64,000 nt of DNA from Blastomussa wellsi (Eukaryota > Cnidaria > Anthozoa > Scleractinia > Plerogyridae). The stretch lies in the NCBI GenBank assembly GCA_947652115.1, contig OX393566.1, forward strand, positions 9,950,332-10,014,331, in the 5' to 3' direction. The notes beneath the pieces were generated by a model, which saw nothing but the letters and a program-made list of their open reading frames with translations, made no database searches and was not told the origin of the DNA. The position numbers were made by a program, and so were the translations under genes. Shown in pieces: positions 38,245-51,300 of this stretch; the stretch's first letter is position 1; each line of letters begins with the position of its first letter.

Positions 38245-38491
38245 CGTCCCCAGAGCCGCTTGTCCCTCTCAGCCGGCTGGGCCTCTGGGGACACATGATT
38301 TGATTCGCTGAAATTAAACAAAGGGAGTTCAATTACATCAGCCGTTTTAAAGTCCCGTCTTTAACACGTTTAAAACGGTAGATGTGATTGGACTCCCTTT
38401 TGTTATATTTCAGCCAATCAAATCATGTGTCCCCACTTGTTCCTCGTGCCTAGGCCCAGCCAGCTAAGAGGGACAAGCGGCTCTGGGGACG
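38245..38491. mobile_element. Palindromic MITE (CGTCCCCAGAGCCGC ends)
   Basis: The ends CGTCCCCAGAGCCGCTTGTC and GACAAGCGGCTCTGGGGACG are perfect inverted repeats. The inner arms also pair (ACACATGATTTGATT with AATCAAATCATGTGT, CCGTTTTAAA with TTTAAAACGG). It is 247 bp and non-coding. Confidence 0.9.
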
Positions 38492-38519
38492 ATATTAGGG
38501 CTGACTTCGTCTCCTATGG

Positions 38520-38732
38520 ATTGGATTCTTAAATCCGAAAACGGATTTTGCGTTTCTTTATTAAACAGATTAATCCAAGATCATTCGGATCATGGTGTAT
38601 CAAAGGAACCGAAGAATCCTTGAATCCAGAGTGGATTCTTCGGTTCCTCTGATGCACCATAATCCGAATGATCTTGGATTAATCTGTTTTATAAAGAAAC
38701 GCCAAATCTGTTTTCGGATTTAAGAATCCAAT
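38520..38732. mobile_element. Palindromic MITE (ATTGGATTCTTAAATCC ends)
   Basis: Nearly the full 213 bp folds on itself: ATTGGATTCTTAAATCCGAA against TTCGGATTTAAGAATCCAAT, and inner arms around GAACCGAAGAATCC and GGATTCTTCGGTTC. It sits 28 bp after the previous MITE. Confidence 0.9.
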
Positions 38733-39342
38733 CTTGGATTTTCTTAAAGAAACGCACCCTTATCTATCCAAGGGAGACACCTTTGGTTCGAGTTACTCAG
38801 TTGATCAATGTTTACACGATTTAATGTCAACAAAGTCACATGAAATGCACGCCAGTGCTTATCAGGAAAAATTTAAGATCGAAGGAAATTTACCGTACAC
38901 TTGAATAGAAGTTATTTGTGTTTATCAAGCCTCCCACGACGAAATGTAAACAAGCTAAAATGAAAATTGCGGGTGAAAACTTACCTGTTTCTTCATTATT
39001 AACATCCAATATCCTTGCAAAACAATAGAGAGTTGACGAACCTCGATGATATTCCAAACCGACGTTTCAGCTCATCGAGAATTCCCAAACGAAACGACCC
39101 GTTAATGGTGGACTCAAAAAGTTCATGTACGTAGTTACCCAAGTGTAAAGCATCAACGAATTCAAAACAGAAATGTAAACAAATCCCGAGACTGCGCAAC
39201 ACGGAATGGAAATGGACTTTAACTTATCCATGTGATTTCGGGGAAAACCCGGCAATGACTCTCGTGACAATTCTCAACTTCATTTGCGATAAGAGCTCCG
39301 AGCTCCCAGCTGAGTCAGGCTTTAGTGTTACAATTGATCACG

Positions 39343-42300
39343 ATGATGTTCACGATAATCGGTAGCCTTGTTGTTGCTGTCCCTACTATCTTTCTGGTTT
39401 CAATCCTGTGGATTTATAAAAAAATAACAGAGGTAAGTGTAGCTTTGTTGTATCTGTTGTACATAACATACTTTTTCCGATTAATATGTATGTTGTCTGC
39501 CAGGCAGATCTCTTTACCCGTGGACAAAGAAAAGCAAATTAACTTGGATATCTCCTTCTTTAAAGGGGTATAGTCACCATAAATGAATTCATCTCTGGTG
39601 ATGTATTACAAGCCAAAGAGAAAACATTAATCTGAGAACTAGCCAAGATATAAGGATGGCTTCGCCAGAGGAAGATTGAGGAGTCAGAGCTCCTTCAAAA
39701 TTCATTCGTCGGCACCGTGCTTCGAGAAGTTCGAGGGTTGCTACATAGGAATATTTATAAACTAAGTTACTAATTGATTTTAGGTGAAATGGCCCTCCGT
39801 TAAAATGTCGCGATTACAATAAATTAATCAAAAGGCAATGTCCCAAGCGGGAAAGAAAATGCGATGGAATATTTCGTTCCAGTTGTAATATAAGGACTTC
39901 CGGGGTGGATGAATGCCAAATCTTTTAAGCCGTATTTTTAATATTTACTACTAAATATATATACTAATATATATACTAATATTATATACTAATATTTACT
40001 ATTACTAGTAAAGTAAATTAATTATGAGGAAGGAAAATAATTTGAATGTATTAATCCACTGAAAAGTCCTAGAACATTTGAACGAGACATCGGTTCAGTA
40101 GTGAAAGGAATTGGACCAGTTTCATGTAGCAAAGGAGGAGCGGAGATAAGAAATGTCAATTACCTTTTGAAACATTTACTTTCAGGTTTACTTCTGGCAA
40201 AAAGATTCTGGCGAAGTAATTAAAGGAACTGGATTTATGACGTTTTCACCAACACGCATAGCGATGAAAGATGATAGCTTGCAGAAATTCGGAATGTACT
40301 TGCTGCGATTTCTACCCGGTCCTCCAAAACTGTAAGTAGAAAATAACGTTTGCTGGTTTTGTTATTCTTTTCATATTTTCAGTTAGAATTTACACGTAAT
40401 GTGCACGGATGCGTGAGATACTGTCACGATGACGTAACATAGGGAATTTAAGAAACCACAACGGCAAAGTTGCTAAAAAAAGGTTTAATAAGCAGAACAA
40501 TGGCTTAGCACGTGCGTTATAGTTCTTGGTACATTTCTTTGCCGTCCTCTGCAAAACAACAACGTGAAATGACCAAATTCTGCGTTGTCTGGACAACGTG
40601 AACAACGGAGGCTAATTTTTTAAATTTCTATTTCGAATTTATCGCTGTGTTCCAGATTCAGTTTTGAGATAGTTTTGACAGAACGGAACAGACTAAATGA
40701 CTATAGAGTATCCTCCCCCGGCGCGAGATTCCTAGGTAAAATATAAATTGATTTTTTAATCGACGTTTGTTCTCGGCGTCGCCGTCGTGGTTTCTTAAAC
40801 TCCCTAATTTTAACAACGCGACAGAAATCAGAAATCATATTCGGCAATTTAACAGCAAAGGAGAGAGTTCTCGCAGTCTCCGAATATTTTGAATGTTGCC
40901 AACATTCCTACGATTTATATTACTGTTTTTCGAGGAACCTGGGATCAGAATATTACATCGACATCATATCCAAAACTATTTTTGTTTGTTATTGTAAGCA
41001 GCTTCTATTGTTTTCAAGGCAAAGTCATTGTTTCAATTGTTGACTCTTTTGTTTAGGGCTAGGGTATCAAACCAATCACATTATATGTTAGGAAAGCTGC
41101 TACATCGCCCCTGACAGTTCATTCAACAAAGAAAATGAATAATAACAATAATAATAATGATTATAATAATAATAATGATAATAGAGTACAGTAGCATTTA
41201 TGTACTTCGTTATAACCATTTTCAACAGTATTATTTCCGATCCGCAAACCGCTGTTAAGTTCATGGCCAAACAACACAAGTATGAGAGACTAAAGGACTT
41301 CCGACTCGGCAGTGTGTTTCGTCAGCTGTTTGGTCACGCAGCTGGTACGGCTAGCGGTGAAGCACACAAGCGCATACGCAGTACTTTTGACGGTTGTTAC
41401 AGTACAGAGAGCGTATCACAGACAGTGAATATGATGGAGCAGGAATGTAAACAGTACTTACGACTGATCGTGGATGAGAAAAAGGTATCAGCATCTAGCT
41501 TGTGGTATTTTTTTCTTTTTAAGCGACTGACTGACTGACTGACTGACTGGCTGACTGACTGACTGGCTGTTTGACTGACTGACTGACTGACTGCCTGGCT
41601 GGCTAGTTGGCTGGCTGACTGACTGCTTGACTTCCTGACTGCCTGACGCACTGACTGACTGGCTGACTGGCTGACTGGCTGACTGACTGATTGCCTAGGT
41701 AGCGTGGGCACCAGAGGACGAGCGAAAAGGAGGCCTACGGTACCCCGGCTTTATACGTCATTTAATTGCGATCTCCTGCAATCTCGTGACGGAGTGTGAT
41801 GACTCGTATCTGACTTTATGCCTCTAGTTTGCAGTCACTCCTTTCAGCAACTGCGTTCTTAAGTTTTTGTTTCCCTTCGCTCCTCTTCTGGCGACCACGC
41901 TTCTCGCAGCTTGCGTCTTCTCCGCCCGTATATCGCGCACGCTCGCTTTCGCGTTCGTTTCCTCCTGGTTCCCAAGGACTTGACAGCAAACGCGACACTG
42001 TTCACAGTTTCTGTTGAAACATGGTGCTCTTGAATACCTTCCCGCGAAATAATCTTCCGTCGCTGTGTACGAATGCAATCACAAATAAGAGCACTGTTTT
42101 TTTTTCATCTCAGGGTGTTATTGCCATGGATGATCTGATTCTCCTCACGTTTAGAATGCTAATGAAGTTCACATACGGCAGAGATATCACTGAACAGCAG
42201 CTAGAAGAGTTAATTGCACTAAGGGCCCTGGTAGGCACTCTTATCGCCGATACCTTCACAAACCCTTTTGTCAAATTCCCGCTTTACAAATATTTACCTA

Positions 42301-45300
42301 CCGGCACAAACAAGAAAATGGCAGAGTTTGAAAGACGGTGGCTGCAGTTCAATAAATGGTAAGCAACGTCTTTTGTGACATTTCCATTTTATTCCGCTGC
42401 TTGTTACTGCATGGTGAAGAATGTAGCAACGAAGGTTAGCGATGCCACTATCGAACAGTTATTTATTACTTGGCAGATTTGGCAGCAAAGCGTATTCAAT
42501 GTATAATCTCGGCTGAGGGCGGGAGGCGACAGATCAAACACTGAGATCAAACGTATTTTCCATATTCTAGCTCTTCCTCACTATTCCTTCTCTTATCATC
42601 TATCATTGTTACAACATTTGGGTCTAAAATTCCTCGCTTTGCATTTGCTTTGGTTTCTAATGCTATTATGATCTCCACCGTCCTAATCCAGTCCCTCATT
42701 ATCCTTAGTTTCGAAGAGCGGTTTACGGCGGGAAAGATGCATGACACAAGCTGTGCTTTTTACAAGATCCAACAAACTCTTGTTAAAAGTCCTGGAGTTG
42801 TATCACAAGAAGAGGTAATTAATTTTGATTGTCGGTTATTTCTATTAGCTAGGTTGTACGTAGCTTTCATGTCAGCCTCAGTAAGGCCAAAAGGACTAAA
42901 AACACTTCAGTCTAGTTCTTTTTCCATCCACTCGCGGCCCAATATTTTAACTTCGGCCCAATCCTAGCATGCAAGTCTGGATCATTTCGCATACCAGACT
43001 GTAGGTCATCAGCTAAAACCGCATGCGATTTATTTCCAAACAAGTTTAATTTGATTTCAATCGAAAAGTTTTCCATGCCTTACTATTAGTACAAGTCGGT
43101 GTCGTTTGCCAACACAAACCAAGCAAATCTGAGAGTATAACTTCAAACAAGTCTAGCTTGAATCTCACCCCGTTCTAGTTACCGTAAGTGTGCTGGAGTT
43201 TTAGAGGCCTTTTTCATTTTCTAGTTTCAAGAAACCCTGGAGGAAGCATCGCTTGCCAATGTAGATATCACGTGCGGTGCCACAGCTTGGCTTCTGTTTC
43301 ATGTGGCCCTTCACCAAGACGTTCAGAAGGAACTAACGGCTGAGATTACGGACTACATTTCACGAGTAAGTATACCCGAAGATACCGCTGGGATCATGGT
43401 AATCACTAGGAATCTGAGTTTTCCAGAACAGGGTGTTATCAATGATTACGATTTTTATCTCGCTATATTCTACACGAACAACCAACAGATACCATCCCGT
43501 TTATAGTGTCATAAAGACCGCAGAAGTTAAAATGCCACATTAACGACGTGATGATATTGTTGTGAAGTATTTTTGCTGTTTTGGTTTGAGCCTAACTTTT
43601 CCATTATTTTTAAGGTTTGCTTATAGTTCCTGTCTCTAGTTCAAGGTTATTCAAGGTTTCTAAATTCGCACGAGGTTTCTAAATTTATATTGTGTTGGTT
43701 ATTCGAGTAAGTGTTATTGTTTGGAGCTCAGTTGGTAAGCTTTGGAATTCTTGCTGATCTTGGCTTGAGCCTCCACGAAAGTTCCTGTTAAAGTCTCATG
43801 TTCTTTTAGTTTTCGTTCTTCTGAGTTTGTCATTGGACATTCGCTCTTCGTGTTTGTTTTCCATGTAGGTCTGTTTGTATTCTCTCTCTCAAGTACGTCT
43901 CAGTGGTATCCGATTCTGAGAATTCTAACCCAAACATGTCTAGAGGTTGTGCATGGGGTTAACTGATAGCTGAGAATTGGCCAAAATTTTAACTGTCAGC
44001 TGCGAAATTGCAGTTTTTTTTACTGATAGTTGAGAATCGTACAGACAACTGTCAGCTGAGATGGATGACCTTTTTGACCTAGATAAAGGAAGATACAGCG
44101 TAACTTTTACTTTAAAACAATTAATTTAAGCCACTTTCACCTCTGTCTGGACACGGGAAAGACAGCGCTAAACCCCATGGCTATCCGTTACTTGTAGCTA
44201 ACCTTTATGTAACATAGCAAATAACCATATTTTGTACTTACTTTAAAGGGGCATTGTCACGGTGATTTTCATAGGCGGATTTAAGGGAGGGTCCCCCTCT
44301 TTCTGAGTTTTCTGAGCTCCTGATTTTCCTGCACAGTTGCGAAAAAGATATCAAATGCAAATTTAGCAGGAAGAGCAAACCATAATAGTTGGTTTTCTAT
44401 TTTGTCAGGAGATGGCTTGAGAATTTGAAAAAAATTGGAAAAGTTTTTCGATTTTCAATCCACTTCCATCCTCGCCATCCGTAACAACACACGTCAGTAA
44501 ATGGTTTCAATGCAGTAATATAGTCTTAGGTAACAAACCTAAACCATTACTTTTGGTTTTCCTTTGAGCGAAGACAAGTTTTCGCCTTTAAAATGTTGCT
44601 AAAATTGCGTGACAATTCTTCTTTAAAATTCAGAGCTATATAACAAAGTTGACGACAAAGGACCGCCGGCGCTAAGGGTTTTCAAAACAAAGTATACACA
44701 AAGTGTTGAAGTTATTGTTACAATGTGTTCTTTTCTTCAACGATGTGCTCATGGCTGAATAAAGATACATGGTTATTTATGATTTTATCTCATAATTCAA
44801 ATTCATACAAAGAAAAAGGTCAATCAGACAAACTCCGGCTGGCTGAGATGAGATGTTTGGTTGGATATACGGTTTTTTTGAAGAATTAAAACTGGTTATG
44901 TAAGTTTAGGGGAAAACGATTGTCTGAAGAATGAGATATACTCCATGTACCATAGCTTAGATGTTAAGTTGGCCAATGCAGTGGCGGAGCTAGGGGAGGG
45001 AGGAGACCACCCCCCCCCCCACCCCACCCCTAATGAGCGAAAATGTTAAGGCTCGAAGGGCCGAAAAGTTCTTGGGCCCCATCTCAATTTAAGGCCCACA
45101 GGGACGGAAAACTTTTTCGTTGCACCACCTTAGAAAGAAGTCTGGATACGCCACTGCAATGAATAACACCAGTTGACACACATGAAACTGATCAAATGAG
45201 CCAAACGCTAATGGAAAGGTGGTCTTGAGAGAAATCCGAGCGTTCTGATTGGTTCGTTCTTGGTCAGGATTTTGCCATGCGGACCATTTCCACGGAAACG

Positions 45301-48300
45301 ATCCTGAGCCGCCTTTTTTTGTTGTTTTGTTTTCGAAAGCAGGCAAATTAAAAATCTGCAGCCAAAAGTGTGAAAAGATTTATTAAACACGACCATTAAA
45401 CTATTTTCAGACTCGTGGTAGTCAGTTCTTTCTAAGTTGCCGAGTCATCAGAAACATGTTGCAGTAGCCCTTTGAATTCACTTGACCGAAAGTGTGGTTT
45501 AACAAAAAATGAACGAGCGTGGATCCAGTCCCATATAATAAATTTCTTACTAACCTAGTTTGTTCGAGCAGCAGTGGCGAATATTGGCCCGACCCTCGGT
45601 CGCTTATGTACGAACTTCGCTGCGCTCGCCACTGCGCTCGCCAACATTCCCAGGACGACCTTCACGCTCTGTTAGTAAGAGGTTAATATTTAATATCAGG
45701 AGAGCTGCAACCTTCACGAGGAAAAGTTTGAGATTCGGTTAATTCTAGAGAAAAAGGTTCTTAGAGCCCTTCATGGGTGGTGAACAGTATTCGTTAAACC
45801 TCCAAAACATTTCGTCCCTGGAAAGTGACCAGAAATCATCGGATGTTACTCAGCAATGCTCGGCAAATGAGATGGGCAGCATTGCCAAGATACAATACAT
45901 CAAAAGCCGATGACAAGTGAACGTTAGCTGAGATCTGTCAAAATTAACTGATAACTGAGAAATGGTTCAAATTTTAACTGATAGCTGAGAAATGGCCTAA
46001 ACTGATAACTGAGAATCCAGCACCCCCAGTGGGCAGATCCCCTGTCTACGTTTTGCCTAACTAGTTAAAGTTATAGTTGAAGTCAATGTTGTAGTTGAAG
46101 CCGGTTGAAGTTACAGTTAAAGAATAAAGGAGAAGATGAACAGTTCAGACTCTTAATTGGTACCTCTCTCAGCTGAGCGGGTGCTTTAGCTAATCCCCAC
46201 ACCTTCAATATGCAGGAATCAAGTTCGTTCTCTGAAAAAACGGGTAGCCCAAAGAGGGATGTTATTAATCACACACCAGTTGCATGCCAGCTGAAAAATT
46301 GATTCAATTTATTCCTGTGCGATGAAACTCTTCTGGAAATGTACTAATGTATGGGATTTTCCTTTAGCTTTCAGGACCGTTGAGTTTAGACGCTCTCAAC
46401 GAAATGGATTTCTTGGGTAAAGTAGTGAAAGAATCAGCCAGAAAACGTCCCGTGATGGTGATCAGTACCCCGGAATATGTCACCTGTCCAATGGTGATCG
46501 GTGATTTTCACAGCCCCCCTGGGGTAAGCATTTTTAGCCGATTGTATAATTATTATTGTAGATCCAGGGTATCCTACACACGCGGGTATCTCACGACATA
46601 TTTTTCTGCAGAAAACATATGATATTGCATTGAAAAGATATGATAGTCCAGTCAAAAATGAAATTTTTTTCCATTGTTATTTAAGAAAAATTACTTTTTT
46701 TTTTCAATAATATTTCAGTACAAATCATACTTTAGACACAAACAGAACACACACACAATTTATAAAAAAAGGAGAACAACATCGACGACATGAAAGAAGA
46801 TATAAGCGCCGCCAAAGCACTTCAACTGGAAGAGACTGATAAGCTCAGAGAAGAACTACATGCGACAAATACAAAGCTCTTGGAAACATACAAACAACTG
46901 CAGCAAGAAAAAGAGAGAAATATTGAGCTGGAAAACTACTCAAGAAGGGAAAATCTGAAATTTAATAACATCCCTGAAGTACAAAACGAGAGTAGCTCGA
47001 CAACCACAACAAAGGAAACATTCTTGACATCTTAAACAATGAAATGAATGTGGACACGTCCAAAATGTCCTTTCATGCCGTGCACAGGATTGGTAAGAGG
47101 AGAAATGGAAGCCGACCGCGGCCGATTATAGTAAGATTTGTTTGTCGCGAAGATCGTGATGCAGTTTTCCAAAAGAAAAAGAAGCTTCAACAAAGTGAAA
47201 GGTTTCCTGATGCTTACATTACTGCGGATTATGCAAAAGCCATTCAAGAAGAACGCAGAGCTTTAATTAAAGCCATGTTTAAAGCAAGAGGTATTGGAAA
47301 AAGTGCGAAAGTGGTGGGGCGAATACTACATGTGGACAATCAAAAGTACACAAAGGAAAATATTCCTGAGGAATTTAACGCTCCTGAAGCCGATGATGAA
47401 GAATACGAAGAGCAGCAAGAGTGAGATGTTGTGACATTCCGGTAAGATGTTTTAACGGCAAATATTCAACTGTAGAACAATAGTGGGTCAAGTTACCGCA
47501 TTACACTTGTTAAAATTTCCCAGCGGTTAAACTTTTATTGTTATTTTTGTTTACTTACTTGTTCTTGTGTGTTAGACAGCAATTATGTTGATATCCAGTT
47601 TAGTTGGGCCTATTATCACAGTATTACAGTAATGGGTTTTGTACACACAGCTTTTTCTACATCTTTGTGATATGACTGAGTTTACAATATGCTCGCTGAA
47701 TGTAAGAGGCTTAGTAGACGACACTAAACGTCGTGAAACCTTTAGATGGCTACGTAACAAAAAATATTCTGTTTATTTCCTTCAAGAAGTTCACTCAACT
47801 GAACAAACCTCGAAATTATGGACCAATGAATGGGGCTATAACGCAATATTTAGCAACTGTTCCAGCTCCAAAGCAGGAGTTTGCATTCTATTTAACAATA
47901 ACTTTTCTTTTCAAATTCTCAAACAACGCTCCGATCCAGATGGAAGATTCGCCATAGTTGACATAAAAACAAACGAAAAAATCTTAACGCTGATCAACAT
48001 TTATGCTCCGAACAAGGATGACCCTGATTTTATACAAAAAGTTATTGATCTCTTATTAGATTTTACTTGTGATGACATTATTTTTGGCGGAGACTTCAAT
48101 TTGGTCCAGGATCTAAAAAAGGATAAGAAAGGGGGCAATCCCAAAACCCATAGCAAAGCCGCACAAAAATTAAGCGAAGCCGCACTTAACCTAGACTTGA
48201 CCGATATATGGCGAGATATGCATCCTGATGATAACAGATTTACATGGAGACAAAAAAATCCCGAAATACATTGCAGATTGGATTATTTTTTGATAAACCA

Positions 48301-51300
48301 AGGTTTAAGCACATATGTCAAAAACACTGACATCAAACCAGGATACAAAACAGATCATTCTCTGATCACGCTTTCAATAAATTTACATGTCAATCCAAGG
48401 GGACCAGGTTACTGGAAACTTAACACCTCCTTGTTAAGCGAAATTGAATACATTGAATGGATAAAATCAACTATCGCAGCGGCACAAAAAGAATACGAGA
48501 ACGATAACAATGTTGATGATCCGCTTCTTTGGGAAATGATCAAGCTGAAAGTGCGGGAAAGCTCTATTAGATATGCCAAGAGAAAGAAAACACTTATGAA
48601 GAACCAGGAAGCCAAACTAGAAAGCGAAATTACCCAACTAACGAAAATTTTAGAAAGCGAAAACACTTCGTCGCACGAAAAAAGGAAAGCAAGCGAGTCT
48701 CTTGACAATAAAAAGCGCGAGTTTGAACTCATCAATGAATACAAAACAAAAGGAACTATTATAAGAAGCAAGGCAAGATGGTATAATGAAGGCGAAAAAA
48801 ACAATAAATATTTTCTGAACCTAGAGAAACGACATTACAAACAAAACATTATTGGACAGCTTGAAACTTTAGAAGGGACGCTTACAAAAGACGAAGACAT
48901 ACTTAAGGAGTGCAAGCGCTTCTATCAAACTCTATATACATCAACTAATCCAGGAATCGACCAAAATCAGAGCGAATTATTTTTCCCCACTTCAGGCCAC
49001 CAGGAAAAACTAACTGCTGAAGAGTCGCACTCCTGTGAAGGACTTCTCACTGAAAAAGAATGCCTGGAGGCGTTGCAAAAAATGAAAAATGACAAATCTC
49101 CTGGGAACGACGGCCTACCGGCTGAATTCTACAAAGTTTTTTGGAAAGATATATCAACTGCATTTATCAAAGCAATTAACTGTTCCTATAGATATGGAAA
49201 ACTTTCAATTTCGCAAAGAAGAGGAACACAGTATACTGAGTGAATTAAAAAATTGGAGACCTTTAACTCTTTTAAACACAGATTACAAGATTGCTTCAAA
49301 GGCTATTGCGAACAGACTAAAAGCTGCTTTACCGAAAGTAATTAGCAATGACCAAACAGGATTCCTTAAAGGGAGGTCAATAAATGAAAACATTCGGCTG
49401 ATAGAAGGTATCATAAGATACGCAGAAACAGAACAAATACCGGGTCTTTTGTTATTCGTAGACTTTGAAAAAGCATTTGATACCTTAGAGTGGTCCTTTG
49501 TCAAAAGGACCTTTCAATTTTATAATTTTGGCCCATCTTTAATAAAATGGATCGAACTTTTCTACAATGACATTCAAAGTAATGTACTGAATAATGGTTG
49601 GGCATCGGAATTTTTTGGTCTAGGTAGAGGGGTTAGACAAGGATGTCCTCTCTCCCCATATATATTTATTATCTGTGCCGAGATACTTGCCAATGCTATG
49701 CGGAACAACAAAGGCATAAAAGGAATTTTAGTAGAAGATGCAGAGGTGAAAATAAGCCAATACGCGGATGACACTACTCTGATACTAAACGGTACCAAAA
49801 AATCCTTAGAGGCCTCGTTGCTCAGGCTAGACGCTTTCTATAACATTTCTGGTTTAAAGATGAATAGCGGAAAAACTGAAGCTCTCTGGATCGGAGCTTT
49901 AAGCAACAACGAACAAGTTCTGTTTCCTGAAAGAAATCTAAAATGGGCCAAAGATTCAGTTAAAGCCTTGGGTGTGTGGTTCTCTGTAAACAGCACAAAA
50001 TCCTTAGCGCTAAACTATAAAGAAAAAACGGAGAAAATAAGGAACATTACTGAAAACTGGGCAGTGCGGCGTTTAACTATGTTCGGGAAAATAACAATCA
50101 TCAAGGCGTTCTTAGTATCTCAACTTGTTTATATTTTGACGCCTCTTCCAACACACCATAGTGCTCTGAAAGATATTAACACTTTACTCTATAAATTTCT
50201 ATGGGACGGTAAAGGCGACAAGATTAAACGCTCAATAATGATAAATGACTACAAAGAAGGAGGTGCCAGAATGATAGACATAGTGACTTTTAACCAATCA
50301 TTAAAGATAACGTGGATAAAGAAATATATAGACTTGAGTAACAATGGTAAATGGAAAAAACTTTTCTTTGCTACATTTCGTAAGCTAGGTATACACAATG
50401 CCTTCAAATGTAACCTACATAAAAAGGATATACGAGAAATGAATATACAAGATATCTTTTTAAGAGAACTTCTTGAAATTTGGTCAGATATCAGTTTTAA
50501 GAACAGTCCTTCTTCGTTTAATGAGTTCCTCGAAATGGATTTGTGGAACAATTCTTTGATACGAGTAGGAAACAAACCGGTTAATTACAAATCCTGGATT
50601 CATAAAGGTATTAACAAAGTAAAGCAGATCACTGAAAACAACTTGTTCTTAGGATACACAGACTTTCTAGCACTATATAATATTAAAACATCCTTTATTG
50701 AGTACTATGGTATAACAACAGCATTAAGTAAAATTCGAAAAAGTATTAATCAGCAACAGGCTATTGATGACCAGGGCGTAGAAAACGAATGGTATGAGAA
50801 AATTGCAACCTGTAATAAAGTTAGCAGAACAATTTACCAAACCCTGGTGGCTACAGTACAAACTAAACCAGATAAAAGTCAAGCCAAGTGGGCTACAGAC
50901 TGTAATTTAAGAGAAATAGACTCCAGTACCTGGCAAAAGATTTATATTAAGCCTTTCTCTTGTACCAAGAGCTCAAAACTTAGAAATTTCCAATTTAAAT
51001 TCAATCATCGTAGAATAGCAACAAACGCCTTCTTAAAACAGATTAGGATAACGGAAGATGACCTCTGCACTTTTTGCAAGTTAGACAAAGAAACGTTTTA
51101 TCATCTTTTCTGGAGCTGCCCTATATCACAGAATATATGGCGGGCTTTGAATGCCTGGTTTATTTCTCACGGAGTACTCACCAAAAATGAAGAAATCAAT
51201 CACTGTATTGCATTAGGTTTCAACACAGAATCCTGCTCCATTCTGCTTGACTTGTGCTCCTTAATTGCACGATATTATTTATATACTTGCAAATTGCAGC

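Larger units (their letters stand above)
35681..39342. promoter_or_regulatory. Divergent intergenic region between CDPS and P450
   Basis: These 3.66 kb lie between the two start codons, with CDPS transcribed leftward and P450 rightward, so both promoters must lie within it or its 5' introns. It contains a Penelope-like endonuclease remnant (36650-37195) and two back-to-back palindromic MITEs (38245-38491, 38520-38732). No core promoter can be assigned with confidence. Confidence 0.5.
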
